A stretch of 64,000 bases of DNA, taken from contig CM043700.1 in the NCBI GenBank assembly GCA_023935145.1, forward strand, positions 268,001-332,000, given 5' to 3'. Of the stretch, positions 11,532-28,224 are shown in pieces. A program made the translations under genes and the position numbers. Origin of the DNA: Bretschneidera sinensis. Its lineage: Eukaryota > Streptophyta > Magnoliopsida > Brassicales > Akaniaceae. Within the stretch, counting starts at the first letter, position 1, and every line of letters starts with the position of its first letter. The notes under the pieces are model-generated. The model saw only the letters and a list, made by a program, of their open reading frames with translations, ran no database searches and had not been told where the DNA came from.

Positions 11532-12748
11532 TTGGAGGATCTCACGCGCCTACAAGGCCACGGTCTGGGAAAGGGTTTGATGGGTTCCTCGAGCAAAAAT
11601 GCGAGGACTGAGCTCGGCGACTCACTCTTCTGGAGTCCAACCGCCAGAGAAAGGTATCACGCCGTCATACGCCACAAAAAGATCATGATAGGTAGATTCA
11701 ATGACTTCGATTATATTCGTCATGCAAATTTTGACATATTACCTGTTGTTAAGGCAATACACTTGACACTACTTGTCAAGATTCACCAAAAATACTTCCC
11801 ATACCTCATTCACCAGTTCTATGCAAACCTGGTGAAGCCTAGTCCACTGGCTCTTTGTTTCGGAACCAGTGTGATGGGCGTGGAGTTCGAGGTGAACATT
11901 GACCTCCTGGTCAGCTTACTGAGGATCCCTATGGGAAGGATCCATGGAGTTTGGACGGATGGCCGAACAACTTTGATTATGAGGAGGCATGCCAAATCGT
12001 TAGAGGAGACCTTAATTACATCTTTAAGCCCATTATATTTCACACTAGTGACATACCCCTCGATTCGAAGCTGTTCAACCTCAATGTGAGTTGGACCATC
12101 CATCCACGACTCGAGAGTCGGGGTTATCTCTCTAAGATAGACGTGATATTGATTTGGTGTCTCAAAACTGGACACCACTTCAATATCTACCCCTTACTGC
12201 TCGCCAATATGATAACGGTGAAGCTAGTGACTTCGGGTGCCTTCCCTACAGGATGCTCATTACCCTCATCCTACAACACTTTCGTATCCTTCTACCCGCC
12301 TTTAAGACTCAGGACATCGGTCCTAAGGACATCATCAACGTCTCTTCTCTGAAGAAGATGGGGTACACGATCCGAGATGGGATGATTTAATCCAAGGCAG
12401 GGAAGAACATACGGATTTGTGATGGTGATGATAGCAGCGAGGAGATTATGAGATTCATGGTGATGAAGCCCCTCCTACTACGATGGATACTGATGACCGA
12501 GCACCCACTCCACATCATGGTGGTTCTAGTACTAGTCAAGCTGGATACGACGATTTGCTATAGGCTATTTCGAGCCTCCAGCTATCCATGCAGTCCGAGT
12601 TCCAGAGCTTGAGCTCCTCAGTTGATTCTATGCATCACGACCTTCGCACACTTCGTGACGATTTCGAGCTGCACCAAGAGCACACATAGAGCTCATTAGC
12701 TGAGCTTCAGGATCTTCTACGAGACAACTTTGGTTCTTTCGCTCACTA
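11532..12748 (+). pseudogene. extra ORF downstream of pol (env-position protein), copy B
   Basis: Colinear with the extra ORF of copy A. It opens at 11532 and is readable to about 11950, where a one-base change shifts the frame (GRIHGVWTDG against the expected WSLDGWP); the reading then goes on in another frame to about 12352, shifts again near 12215, ends at a stop at 12388-12390 and leaves a C-terminal remnant to about 12748. Shared blocks: RYHAVIRHKKIM, HQFYANLVKPSPLAL, NFDYEEACQIVRG, SWTIHPRL. It keeps a middle part that copy A has lost (about 12270-12390). Confidence 0.7.
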
Positions 12749-13050
12749 AGCTTTATCCTGTATCTCCTTATTATGTATATATATAGCTCTTAGATGATCT
12801 TAGCACGAACATTTCACGTTTTGTCATACATTTTTATTATTGTACTTGATATTTGGCTTATATAAGCCCATGCTGTATGGATTCTTGTATTTATGACTAC
12901 TTTTCAGTTATCTAGTTTATAGTTCATATACTTGCTTTACTTTTGAGCTATATGATTGCTTGGTTTAAGCCATTCATAGTCCGCAATATGCTTTAACTAC
13001 TTATGCCAGTGTGGAAACTTTTGGCTTTTTCCGGGAAGTCTTCTCAATGG

Positions 13051-14375
<1,325 letters not shown>

Positions 14376-15548
14376 CTCAACTCGATTCAGATATCAAGAC
14401 AAGACATAAGATCTAGAATAGGTATTAAGGTAATGGAAACAATTGTAAATCTCTCATGTTAAAATACTTAGCTTGATCTATGGCTCATTTTACAAAATAC
14501 TTTGACAAAACTATTAATGCAAATGTTTTTAAGTCGAAAATAGTTTTGAAACATGAAAAATTGGGTTGAAAGACAACCCAGTTGACTGGCTCTATATACC
14601 AATCGATTGGGGTATGGGACAGAAGGTTTCTAGTCAACTGGTGTTAAGGACCCAGTAGACTAGCAACTGGGACAGAAAGTTCCCAGTTGGCTGGTGCATA
14701 GGACCCAGTCAATTGGTACTCTCCCATAGCTTAAAAAGTGAAGTTTCTTATTTGACCTAGTCGACTGGTACAAGGATCCAGTCGGCTGGTACTCTCCCAT
14801 AGCCTAAAAAGTGAAGTTTTTCATTTGACCCAGTCGACTGGTACAAGGACCCAGTCGACTGGTAATTTGAAAATATGACCGTTTGAGACGCGGGACTTGA
14901 GCATTTAAAGCATCAAACCTACAAAGTCAGTGTCAAACAACCATATTGATTCAAGGCTATATAAACCCACTTCAATGAGCATTTAAAACAAGAAGAGAAC
15001 ACATTAAATTCACAAGTTTGCTCGTTAATTCTCAAAAAGCTTTGAAAAATCTATTATTGAGCCATTCTTCAAGCTCATTCTTGAAAAAGAGATATTGTTC
15101 ATTTGTAAAAGAACTTATTGCTATCTCTCTACCATTTACTTTACAGTAAATCTCATTTATTGTAAAAGGGAAAGAGTTGTAATAACTCTTAGAGTGTTTA
15201 GGATTAAACACTTATTTGTAGCTTCTGTGAGGAAGGGATTAGCTTCCGTGAGGAAGGGATTGCTTGTAAGGTTTGTACAATACTCATGCAGTTGCATGAC
15301 TAAAGTTTTAGTGGATTATTTCAAGAAGATTCATTGAAGAGAGTGAACGTAAGGTTGGAAAAAATCCGATATTGCCGAACTACTATAAACTCAGTTTGCA
15401 CTTTCTCTTCCTTAAACTCTTTTACTTCAAGCACATTACTTGTTTGTATGCTTTTAGCATTTAACTGTTCTTATAAACTTGCAAAGTAATTAGCAAAAGT
15501 TTTTAAAAACTCAATTCACTCCCTCTTGGATTTGACCCTCGGTTTACA
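14376..15548 (+). mobile_element. 3' LTR of copia copy B, missing its first 115 bp
   Basis: Resumes at CTCAACTCGATTCAG, matching position 5709 of copy A, and runs to TTTACA at 15548. The missing TG end and the lost polypurine tract show the RPL17 replacement is incompatible with later replication of this copy. It contains its own palindrome array (14576-14863) and the ATATAAACCC promoter-like site near 14959. Confidence 0.8.
14576..14863 (+). repeat. palindromic 12-mer array in LTR of copy B
   Basis: Ten copies of CCAGTCGACTGG or variants. An internal 77-bp tandem duplication (the GACC(C/T)AGTCGACTGGTACAAGGA part) has added copies relative to copy A, so arrays gain and lose units. Confidence 0.85.
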
Positions 15549-17878
15549 GTTTCTTTGTTAGGAAAATTTTGCTTGATTTATATTGGGTTGTGTTGTCTAC
15601 TCTATTTCTGGTCACCTCCCAATATCCTCCACCCCTCTTGACAAGTAAAGCTTGTTCAGAAAGTAGATCCAGTCATTTGTTAGTGGATGAGTGCAGTTTG
15701 CTATCATTTGATTTTGTATCAGGTTGAGATTTGTCTACTTGGCAGGTGTATGAGAAACTTCAGGAAGCTGTACAACCTTGAAGCTGCTTTGCAGATACGT
15801 CTTGGTTTTCAACTTGTTCGCATTCTTGTTTTGTGTTTGTCAAGCCAAGTCATCTTGTACTTCATTTGCAACGAATCAATGCTTCAATTATATTGTACAA
15901 TTTTTAAAAAAAATCTACTGTGTAATTAGCTTGTTTCAATAGGTCACGTTTTGTTCGATTCAATTAAAGTTTATTGCAAGACTATTACATGCAATTCAAG
16001 TATTTTGGAATTGATGTTAACTTCAATTGTTTGGTTTGTAATCACACTATTCAGTGACACGCTTATATTCAATATTATATATTCCAAGGTTTAAAATATT
16101 TTCAGACAAAAATAACTATGGTTTAGGCAGATTATTCCAAAACTACAACATATAAACCCTTATCCTCTCTTTTTCTTTCTCCTTTTTTGGCCCGTTTTGT
16201 TTCTATCTCAACAAACAATCCCTTTTATCAGTAGGCTTCATCATTTGATTAACTGTACTAGCATCATTTGCATGATATTTCTTAACTTTATTTGATCTTT
16301 CTGGAGTGCAAACACAAAACGGTTATCGAACATATCATTATTTGCATGATTATGACATTTTTTCTCAGCAGACACCCAAAAGTAGAGAAATTTTAAGACG
16401 ATAGCATTTTTTTCTTATATTAATTTTAACGGTTTGTTTTATTTTGACTTTAAAACTTAATTCGGATGGTTTATTGACCATGAAAGTTGGTATGGTTTGA
16501 ATATAATGATGATGGAAGTGGCTAGAGTCATAGAGTTTGATGATGATGATCCCAAAAATATTAAACACAAAAAAATAATAAAATAATAAAATTAACTAGT
16601 TATAGACTCAAATATATCTAAGTTATTTATTGAAATATGGAAAAAAGTTATTGATTCAATTATTATTAGTCTATGTTCTCTCAAAAAAATATTAGTCAAT
16701 ATTTAAATTATACATTTAAATATATATATATATATATATATATTTAAATAGTGAAACTCAAATTTATATTACAAAAGGTATTTTAGTCTTTTACAACATA
16801 TTTAACCTTATTTCAACCATTTAATTGTGAGAACTAGACATTGAAATATAACTTTTATCCCATTATAACTTTATTCTATTAAGAAAGAGAAATTCAACTT
16901 CACATTTTTAACCAAACGTTGCATTAGTGTAATTGTTCTTTCTAACTGGGATTTTGCTAGACTATCGTTTCAATTGATTCTAAAGCGCCCTGGACAGAGT
17001 TTGGGCAGCTGTATGCTTGTCAAGTTTTCCTTGATACACTGCCATGGACAAAAAAATTGTGCAGTTGTATCAAAAGTCAGACCGGCTGACCCAATGGCTA
17101 CTACTTACATGACCATATCTTAATCTAGGTCAGGAGAAACAGGAATTATATTTTAAGTGCCACTTTCAAATACAACACTATTAAAGAACTATTGTGGATT
17201 TGATATTTCCATTGTATGATCGTCCTAAATAATACGTTTGACTCTTCCACTAATATCCTTATCATGTTAGTAAACACAACCACAAAGACAAAAGGTATGT
17301 TTGAGAACTATTACATCAGTGATTTAAGCATTAACTTAAATTAATGATTAAAGCAAGTCTCAAATATGACCAAAATGGTCCACTACACTTAAAAATAACA
17401 ATAGAATTGTACGTTATAATCAAAAGTCTAAACGCATTTGTTACGGTTTTCTACAAACGTGTTTTTTCAAAAGGAACTAAAATGTAGAAACGAGGGAGTA
17501 CTTTAAACCAATATTACATCCAGATATTTATGCTCAGATCACTAGATACGTCAGCACATTCATTAGAAGAAACAAAATGGCTCACCACAACGTTTGCCAC
17601 TTGAAAACAATCAAACAGTTTCAATTCAGCAAATAAAGCATAGATGGCAACAAAATCAACACCTGAATACAAAATAATACCACGTAAAATTACCACGTTT
17701 GTCCGAATTGATCAATGGCAGTGACAAATGGAACGCTAATTAAGTTTAATACAGCCTCCAAATGGAAAGATGAAAGATAATCTCTCTTTAAACAATGTTC
17801 ATAGCTCTAGAGGAACAAAAAAAGGTCTCATCACATTGACAGAAATGAGAGGAAGCACAGCTGCGTAGCAAGCAGCGA
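15549..17878. other. intergenic region between copia copy B and RPL17
   Basis: No complete gene seen. At about 15745 a possible splice acceptor (TTGGCAG) is followed by a short frame VYEKLQEAVQP-stop, which could be the last exon of a lost gene, but nothing supports it upstream. A (TA)n run lies at 16720-16742. The RPL17 3' UTR must lie in roughly 17500-17878. Confidence 0.5.
16720..16742. repeat. (TA)n microsatellite
   Basis: Eleven TA units in AT-rich intergenic DNA. Confidence 0.9.
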
Positions 17879-21311
<3,433 letters not shown>

Positions 21312-21312
21312 G

Positions 21313-21338
21313 GCGGCTGCGGCTGCGGCTGCGGCTGC
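21313..21338 (-). repeat. GCAGCC repeat in RPL17 5' UTR
   Basis: Four GCAGCC units (minus strand) end directly at the CC before the ATG. If translated in the ATG frame they would encode Ala-Ala pairs, but no upstream ATG is seen, so I read them as 5' UTR. Length variation here could alter start-site context. Confidence 0.8.
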
Positions 21339-21428
21339 TAACCAGCGTTACTCTTCGCAACCAAATAGAAGAAGGAGAACGAGTTTGAAATAGATATACA
21401 GATAGAAAGAAAACCCTTAGCGCTAATG

Positions 21429-21562
21429 CTAGGGTTTACCTGCTTTATTGGGCTTCGTATTTGTCTTGGTCTTGGGCTTCTTAGTTGATTCAGGTCAATT
21501 TGTAAGCCTTCTCTCCAACTAAATGGGCTTTCCGTACTACATACCAGAAAATTATTAGCCCA
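21429..21562 (-). promoter_or_regulatory. RPL17 promoter: telo-box and four site II elements
   Basis: On the minus strand a telo-box (TAAACCCTAG, plus-strand 21429-21438) lies about 120 bp upstream of the ATG. TGGGCT/AGCCCA site II boxes are at 21449-21454, 21473-21478, 21524-21529 and 21557-21562. Telo-box plus site II (bound by TCP proteins) is the well-known promoter signature of plant ribosomal protein genes, tying expression to cell division. Confidence 0.85.
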
Positions 21563-21599
21563 TAAAGAGTTGCCACGTCTGGAACGTCGTTCAGCACGA

Positions 21600-23246
21600 G
21601 GGCTCTCTAGTGATTTCCTAAAAACTTAGGAAAATCTATAACGAGCAGAGAAACAATTGGCTCCATTAACCCATCTAAAGAGTGAAAATAGAAAAATAAC
21701 GAAGAAAAGAGAGTGAACCAAAGGGACATGGACTCCAATAAATATTCTCGAAAGATTAAAATCTAAGCTAAGCTACTTTTCCCTCCCTTTTATGTTTTTT
21801 ATGAACAATTTACGTTGAGGTTAGTGTCAAAATTCATGATATATGTATGTTGAAAATTTAAAGCTAAGGTTAGTTTAGTAAACCTAATCGAAAGGATCAT
21901 CTAATCACATCTCATTCTATGTAATATTTTCAAAACTCAAAATCACTTTTCCATCCAATTTTCATTTCAATTAAGAGAGTTAAAGCTTATGAAAATCAAT
22001 TCTTTGAAAGTATTTTGAAAAAAAAAGTTTTTAAATCTTAAGTTATAATGTTCTCTTTTAATAAAAAACAAGCTTCATGCTTATAAAATCGTACGAAGGA
22101 ATCAAGAAATGAATGATATAGTTCTTTTATGGAATAAAACATAAAGAAAGTAATCAAGCTAAAGCATATGCCAAAAATCACTTACACACGTGAAGTAAAG
22201 CATCTCATATGGAATTTATGATACAAATAAGACACTGGAAGTTGTAAAAGAATTGCTTCTCCATCAATTCAACAAAAAATCCTTACCTCTTCATATCATG
22301 ACTAGTAGGTATTGCTTTTCCTTTGCTAGAGAGTTCATCAAACAATAGCTCCTTCAAAGAGACGAGGAATTGGGTATCCTTTCTTGCTGCAGAGGGGTGC
22401 TTTCTACTCGAGATGTGAGATTTTTTGTTAATATGTTATGCCAAAACCTGAAAGATGTTAAATGTTTTCTGGGTAAGGTATCCAAAGCAAAATTTCCTGT
22501 CCATGTATGATCACACGACAAATTGTGAGATTATTTCTAAGTTGGAGACTGGAATGCCAAAGACATCTGACTTGCTTAACAAGAGTTCTGGAGCTAAATT
22601 TTAACATTCTTGTTCTTGAGAGTCAGAAACTTGAAAATAATGAATCTAGTGGAAAATTTCATAAACACAATAGATCGTAGCTAAGAAAGGCAAGGCAAGA
22701 AAAAAGGAATGGAAAATAGAGATTAGGTTTCGACAACGAATAGACAACAGCTTTTTTGTCAAACTTTAATTGGCTTAACATCTTTCACAGAAGACCGATT
22801 AAATTCTGATCAGTTCTACAATTTATAAAAAGAAAAGCAGTAGAAGGTAACGATGATTACGGGTAAGTTATCTGTGAAATTTTATATATCCACAATCGTA
22901 TCCGTTTAGTTACTCAACTATTTGAGTCTGAACCCATTAAAAAACATGAAATACTATTCATAACAGCGAAAAATCCATTTATTTCTATCCATAACTACTT
23001 AAACGGATACGATTTCGATCAGTCAACCACAAAAAACTCACAAATTACCATCCCTATTTATAGAAAGTCGGGGGGAGTGACAAGGAAAGAAGCCATCAAA
23101 GACGACACGGAATGGTCAGACCATACTCGAATTGGAAGGGCATCTCCCAAACCAACTTGTCGATTATAAACCATAACTCAAAATGTGAGCCATACATATG
23201 TGAAATATTACAAAGTAGTAACATGAATAAAAAATTATGAGGACAT
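21600..23246. other. intergenic region between RPL17 and the GT47 gene
   Basis: No coding potential recognised. It contains the inverted repeat at 22894-23014 and otherwise AT-rich sequence. Confidence 0.5.
22894..23014. repeat. inverted repeat, probable remnant of a foldback element
   Basis: AATCGTATCCGTTTA (22894-22908) is repeated in perfect inverted orientation at 23000-23014. Weaker inverted similarity extends outward to about 22861 and 23050. Confidence 0.55.
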
Positions 23247-24540
23247 TCAGGTACAATGGCAATGCAGAGGAATGGATACACCTGGTGGTTTTCTCTTCTC
23301 TTGAACTATGGCTTCCTTAATTATCAGCAATTTATGTAAACTTTTTTCCATACGTGATTCACAGCACCGTCTGGAGGAATTGACCCAATACCACCTGCAT
23401 AGCCATTATCATACCAGAAAAAGGGTTGATACTTGACCATTTTGTGTCGAAACGTTTCCCTCTGCTCTACTGGAAAGCTTCTGAGATGACTAACCAGCCA
23501 ATGTGGCCTTAATGCATCACCAACTGGGACAAGAACTGAGAATTCTGAATAATCCACAATCCTTCGAATGGAAGCTAAATATTATCAATACAATAACAGG
23601 TACATAGAGACTTTGAATGGCATCAAATATTCAGCATGAAGTAGGGGCACCCCCAGCTGGGTGCAAGCAGAACTCAGAAGATCTCATCCCTCTGATTGAC
23701 TGCTCCCTTCCAGTGGCATTAGGGAAGCCTTCTTCCATTATAACCCCTGGTTCATTAACCAACAAGTCCCACAATTTTTCTTGAACTAGGCCTCCCTGTT
23801 AGTGGAAAAGCAAAATAAAGAAGCTAACTACTAGAAAGCAGACTGATTAAGGTGTGCCTTTAATCTTATAAACATTGTGGTGTCCATGCGTATCTGTGCA
23901 TGCGCATACCCATGTGAGTGCATGTGTGTTTGTGTGTTACGTGTGCGTCTGCTACAAACTCCACCAATGAACACATAGTAGTTTAGAAGAAGCAAACTAT
24001 AGTCAGGTCATAGAGGAAGCAATGAACATGGCGTATTCATAAAGGTAGAAGAAAAGTTGAAGGAGCATTCATGAAATTTCCATAGATTGTGGGACAAGAA
24101 CGAAGCATATTTTAGCCAGTGAAACTTGCAAAGTTTTTATTTTTATTTTTTTATTATTATTGTTGACAAAAAGAGAGAATAAAGCTTAAAAAAAAAAAGT
24201 TCGGGGGAAGAAAAATAAGTTTAATGAGTGAAAAAAGGTCAAAAGGCAGACAAGCAGTATCATTGATGTGGTTTGCCTCTTCCCCTCTCTTGTTTTAGGG
24301 GTGTTACAACCATATACATTTGTGCAAACGCCCATGTATACATAGAAAAGAGAGAAATTATGAATGATAAAAGATAAGCCTCATAGGCTCATACTATATT
24401 TTTTAGTTCAACAGTAGAGGAAGCTGTACGACAAAGAGACCTTGAAAAGCATGTGCAAACACGATAATCCTTTGCAAATTCAGTAATTAACCAGTTATAA
24501 ATAGTCAAAAGGCCTGAAACAACCGTGCAAGAAAATGACA

Positions 24541-24777
24541 CTCCCTCTGTGCCATAATGTTTGTCCTGTTGCACTATTTATCTAATTAAATGATTAATTT
24601 TTTTGGTTACTTCTAAATTCATAAATCATCCAAAATTTTCACATATACTTATATAGAGTATATTAGTTTCTAAAAATTATTATTTCACAATTTTAATTCA
24701 AGAAATTTTTTAAGAAAAATAAAGGTCAAAATTGCATCAAAAAGTCAAAATGGACCAACAATGTGGGACAGAGGGAG
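24541..24777. mobile_element. Stowaway-type MITE (Tc1/mariner) in GT47 intron 2
   Basis: 237 bp with terminal inverted repeats CTCCCTCTGTGCCATAATG and, inverted, CTCCCTCTGTCCCACATTG. The CTCCCTC start is the Stowaway signature. The target dinucleotide TA is kept on the right (24778-24779) and reads CA on the left. No coding capacity. Confidence 0.85.
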
Positions 24778-24829
24778 TAACATATTCTGTAAAATGCTAG
24801 ACTGGAAACAAAGTTCTGCTGCTGGTATA

Positions 24830-24906
24830 TAAAGGAGTACTGACCCAAAAAAAAAAGAAAAAAAAAAGGAAAAGAAAGAAGAAAAAAAATAAAGGAGTAC
24901 TAACCC
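24830..24906. mobile_element. poly(A)-only insertion with target-site duplication at GT47 exon 2 donor
   Basis: An A-rich tract (24847-24889) is flanked by TAAAGGAGTACTGACCC (24830-24846) and TAAAGGAGTACTAACCC (24890-24906), 16 of 17 bases identical. This looks like target-primed insertion of only a poly(A) tail. The duplicated target contains the 5' splice site of exon 2, so on the minus strand there are two copies of the GGGTNAGTAC donor region. Confidence 0.7.
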
Positions 24907-25939
24907 TGTGCCTATGTTTTGCCCCTTTAATATAAAGAAGGATCTTGCGATTCTGGTTTTCTGACAAGTGCAATCTAGGGAGCAGATGCGAATATGGCAC
25001 AATTACATCTTTGAGGAGCGAAACTTGTGTGTGATGTATCATATCAGATGAGCTATCATTGGATGACTTAGAATCAAGCCTGTACCAGCCACCGAAATCT
25101 ACCACCAGTAGTATAGCTGGTGCAATCTCAACTCTGACATGCCACACTGCAACTGGGTCTGCCAAAGAATGCTTCAAGATTTAACATAACCTAACAATCC
25201 AGAGACGGAATCAAAAGCTACAAAAGCATATAGAATATTTCTACAATTTTTACTTCAGCAGCATGTAAAGCACAAACATGCTTTTATCCCTATAAAAATC
25301 AGAACACAGATAAATCATATCTAGTGATAGGCCATAATTTTCAAAATATAAGAGTCAATATTATCTCTTTTTTTGTAAGTGTCAAGTATTTGAGTTATCA
25401 AAGAAGAAAGGAAAGAAAAAGGGAATTTAATCAAGCATCACGTATATGACAAAGTAAGAGTACAAAGACCATAGAAGTAGCAAACCTAAAGAAAATAAAA
25501 AACATTGTAATAACCCGTCTGAACCAATTACTATTGTTACTTTTTAGTATTTTAATGCATAATTTTGGGACTTGATTTAATAGAGTAATTTTTTCCCGTG
25601 CTATGCTGACTTGAACAGATAAAATACTCCAAACATATTTTGTACAACTTCAGAGTGATGCGAATGTAGAAAGTAATGTTCTTATCCAAATTTAGATGCT
25701 TCCCAGAAATTTTTTACTTATTTATTTATCTGCTTTGACATTTGAGGTATCGCCAAGAATGTCCATCTACATATTTGGACCTTCTAGTATAACATTGGCA
25801 ACAACACATCAATAACAACAATGACAAACAAACAGATACACATATATACTGCAACAAATAGGATTCAGCTTCTAATCTTCTACTCAGCAACCAAGCCATT
25901 ATATCAAGCATCATAAGAGTAACTGAGTTTGCTCCTGGG

Positions 25940-28120
25940 AGAAAGATTTCCATTTGGCTGGATGAGCAGGAGTTGTTATGGTTTATTAAGGTTTGGAAGG
26001 AATTTCTTTCTGAAAACGGAGAAGTTAACTGGTGTCGGAGGAGGAGAGAGTGGAATAGATCCCTTATTGTGGGTTCGCATCGAAACAGAAATGGTTGTTT
26101 TGTTTCAGTAACTGGGATTTTGAGTGGGAAATCCAGTTTTATTCTTTTTCCAGAAGGTGAATCTGCAGATGGTTGGTGGAAGGTTTTAATGGCTGTTACA
26201 GAGATCGTCAAAGTGTTTGATTCCTCTTCGAGGCGCCGTTTTGGGAGTGATAAAGGAAAAGAGGTGGGCCAGTGTAAATTTGATGGTCCTGTTTCTGAAG
26301 GATACTAGAGGGGCTTGGGTCGTTTGCTTTGACGGAGTCAACGGCGGCCAAAGGCAGTGGGTCTTTGTCGGTGAAGGGTTTTTGTCCGTGCTGGGGGGTC
26401 GATTTATCAGGAAGTATAGTGTTCTCCATATCATTGAAGTCGAAGAGGCCTTGGGTGATGGTTGTCAAAGGTGCAGACACAGAGACTGAGAATAGATCTG
26501 TTAATTGGGAAGATGATGGGAAAGAAATGCGAGTGAAGGGGGGCACAGGGGAGCTGATTGCTGGCACCTGATTTGATTTTAGATTCAAATTTTGAATTCA
26601 CTTATTTGGAGAAGCGTGAGGGAGGTTTGTGATGCTGTACAGTAGGGAAGAAAACGTAAAAACAAGAAATTAAAAGTAAACAATCCAAATCACATGGGAA
26701 TCGCAATCCAAATCACATGGACGCGAACATCGCAACCAAATTACATGGCACAAAAACACTAAATCACAGAGTTTAATTTCAATACTCTCATTTTATTATT
26801 CAATACCACGTTGACTACGAATAACATTGGGACGCCTCTTATATAGAGATCTTAAACCCTAGTCCTAGACCGATAAGGAAACTGAAATATGAAAAAAAAC
26901 TGCAATATAAAATTAACTACATCTAGATACCCATAATATTTCCTGATTACATAATTATCCCATATGCCCCAATTCCTAGATTAAAATCCCTAATTCTAAT
27001 TTTTTTCGTGTTCCCCATCAGTTTGGGTCTAGGACAGGGGAGTGGAATGGGCCATGTGAGTAGGCTTATTTCTTTTAAAGAGCCCGGACCTAGTAATCGG
27101 TTTTTTAAAGGTCTCTCCATTGAATATTTGGGCCTAAGTAAAGCAGGGGGTTGGGCCTCATAATAGGGGATTGGGTTGCAAAACATGTAATTTTGGACTT
27201 AGCAAAATAGGGCCTATAAGAGATTTAAACTCCAGGCGTGGGTAAGTTTTCAAGGGCTGAACCGAGCAAATTCAGAAGGGCCTTGAGTCAAGTTGGGCCG
27301 GGTTTGTATGTGGGTTCGAAAAACCCAGATTCGCTGGTGCTTGGAGATTGAAATTGACCAAACTGTGGGTAGCCACGCATTTTGGTCCTCCAGCATCGCG
27401 GGTCCGTGAGGGGAGGTCACCCACGCTTTCGCCCTCCATAGTCCTGTATGGCGATTATAGGCCGGCCAACTCCGAGCTTCCTTGCACTGATACGGCGCCA
27501 GTTTTGCTTCCTGAGGTCGATTTCAGGGATTCCATGTCGGATTTTGAGCCTGATTATGTCGCAGAGGTTGCCGAAAATTCCTTTAGTACTGTTTAACGCG
27601 TCGAGTCAAGGTTTTGGCTGTGGAGACTTCAGCTCTCTCTTATGAGATTTCATGTACTTCTCTCTCTAAGCCTTTGACAACCATTAGAGATTTTTAGGTA
27701 ACTATCAAAGATGATCAATTGGTGGTCTCTTCTTCTATTGAGCCTTTATTCTGTTTTCCTTCGAGAGTGGGTTTGGAGTTGAATGGGATAGCATCTGGTG
27801 GGTGTCATGATTTTGTTGGAGATTCTTTGTCTGAGGAGGAGATTGGGAGCTTTGCTAAAGGCAAAGGGTAGGGGGAGTTGTGTTTAGCAATGGTTGAGGT
27901 TGGTGATCCGTTAGATCAGTGGGTGGGAATGGTTGGGGGTGATGATTTTTCTGTGAGCTGTAAGGCTTCGACTTGGGTTAAAAAACTGTATAAGATGGTT
28001 GTGCTTGAAAATCAAATTATTAGGTTGTTTGAGGAAATTGAGAGGCTTCGTTTAGAATATTTCAAATCCCGATGTCGAGGCCAATCGGCAAGAAAGAAAC
28101 ATTCTAGGGGGTAGTAGATA
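25940..28120 (+). pseudogene. LINE ORF1 region (decayed)
   Basis: The first part reads KISIWLDEQELLWFIKVWKEFL and SSFILFPEGESADGWWKVLM, the Trp-rich, phospho-site-like pattern seen in ORF1 of plant L1 elements. Frames break at about 26307 and again repeatedly; Gly-rich stretches appear at 27000-27190 and a Leu-rich one at 27960-28110. I cannot place a start or a single frame. No zinc knuckle was seen. Confidence 0.5.
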
Positions 28121-28224
28121 GCTTAAAAGGTTGGAGTTTCATGTTAATTATGATAAGAATGTTAGGAGGGTTGGTAGAGAAGAAGAGGTGTTGATAGAGG
28201 ATTCTCAGGGGTGTTAGTACTACA

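Noticed and set aside
17484..17497. ACGAGGGAGTA resembling a Stowaway end
   Set aside because: No matching CTCCCTC end within several hundred bases to the left; a single end is not enough.
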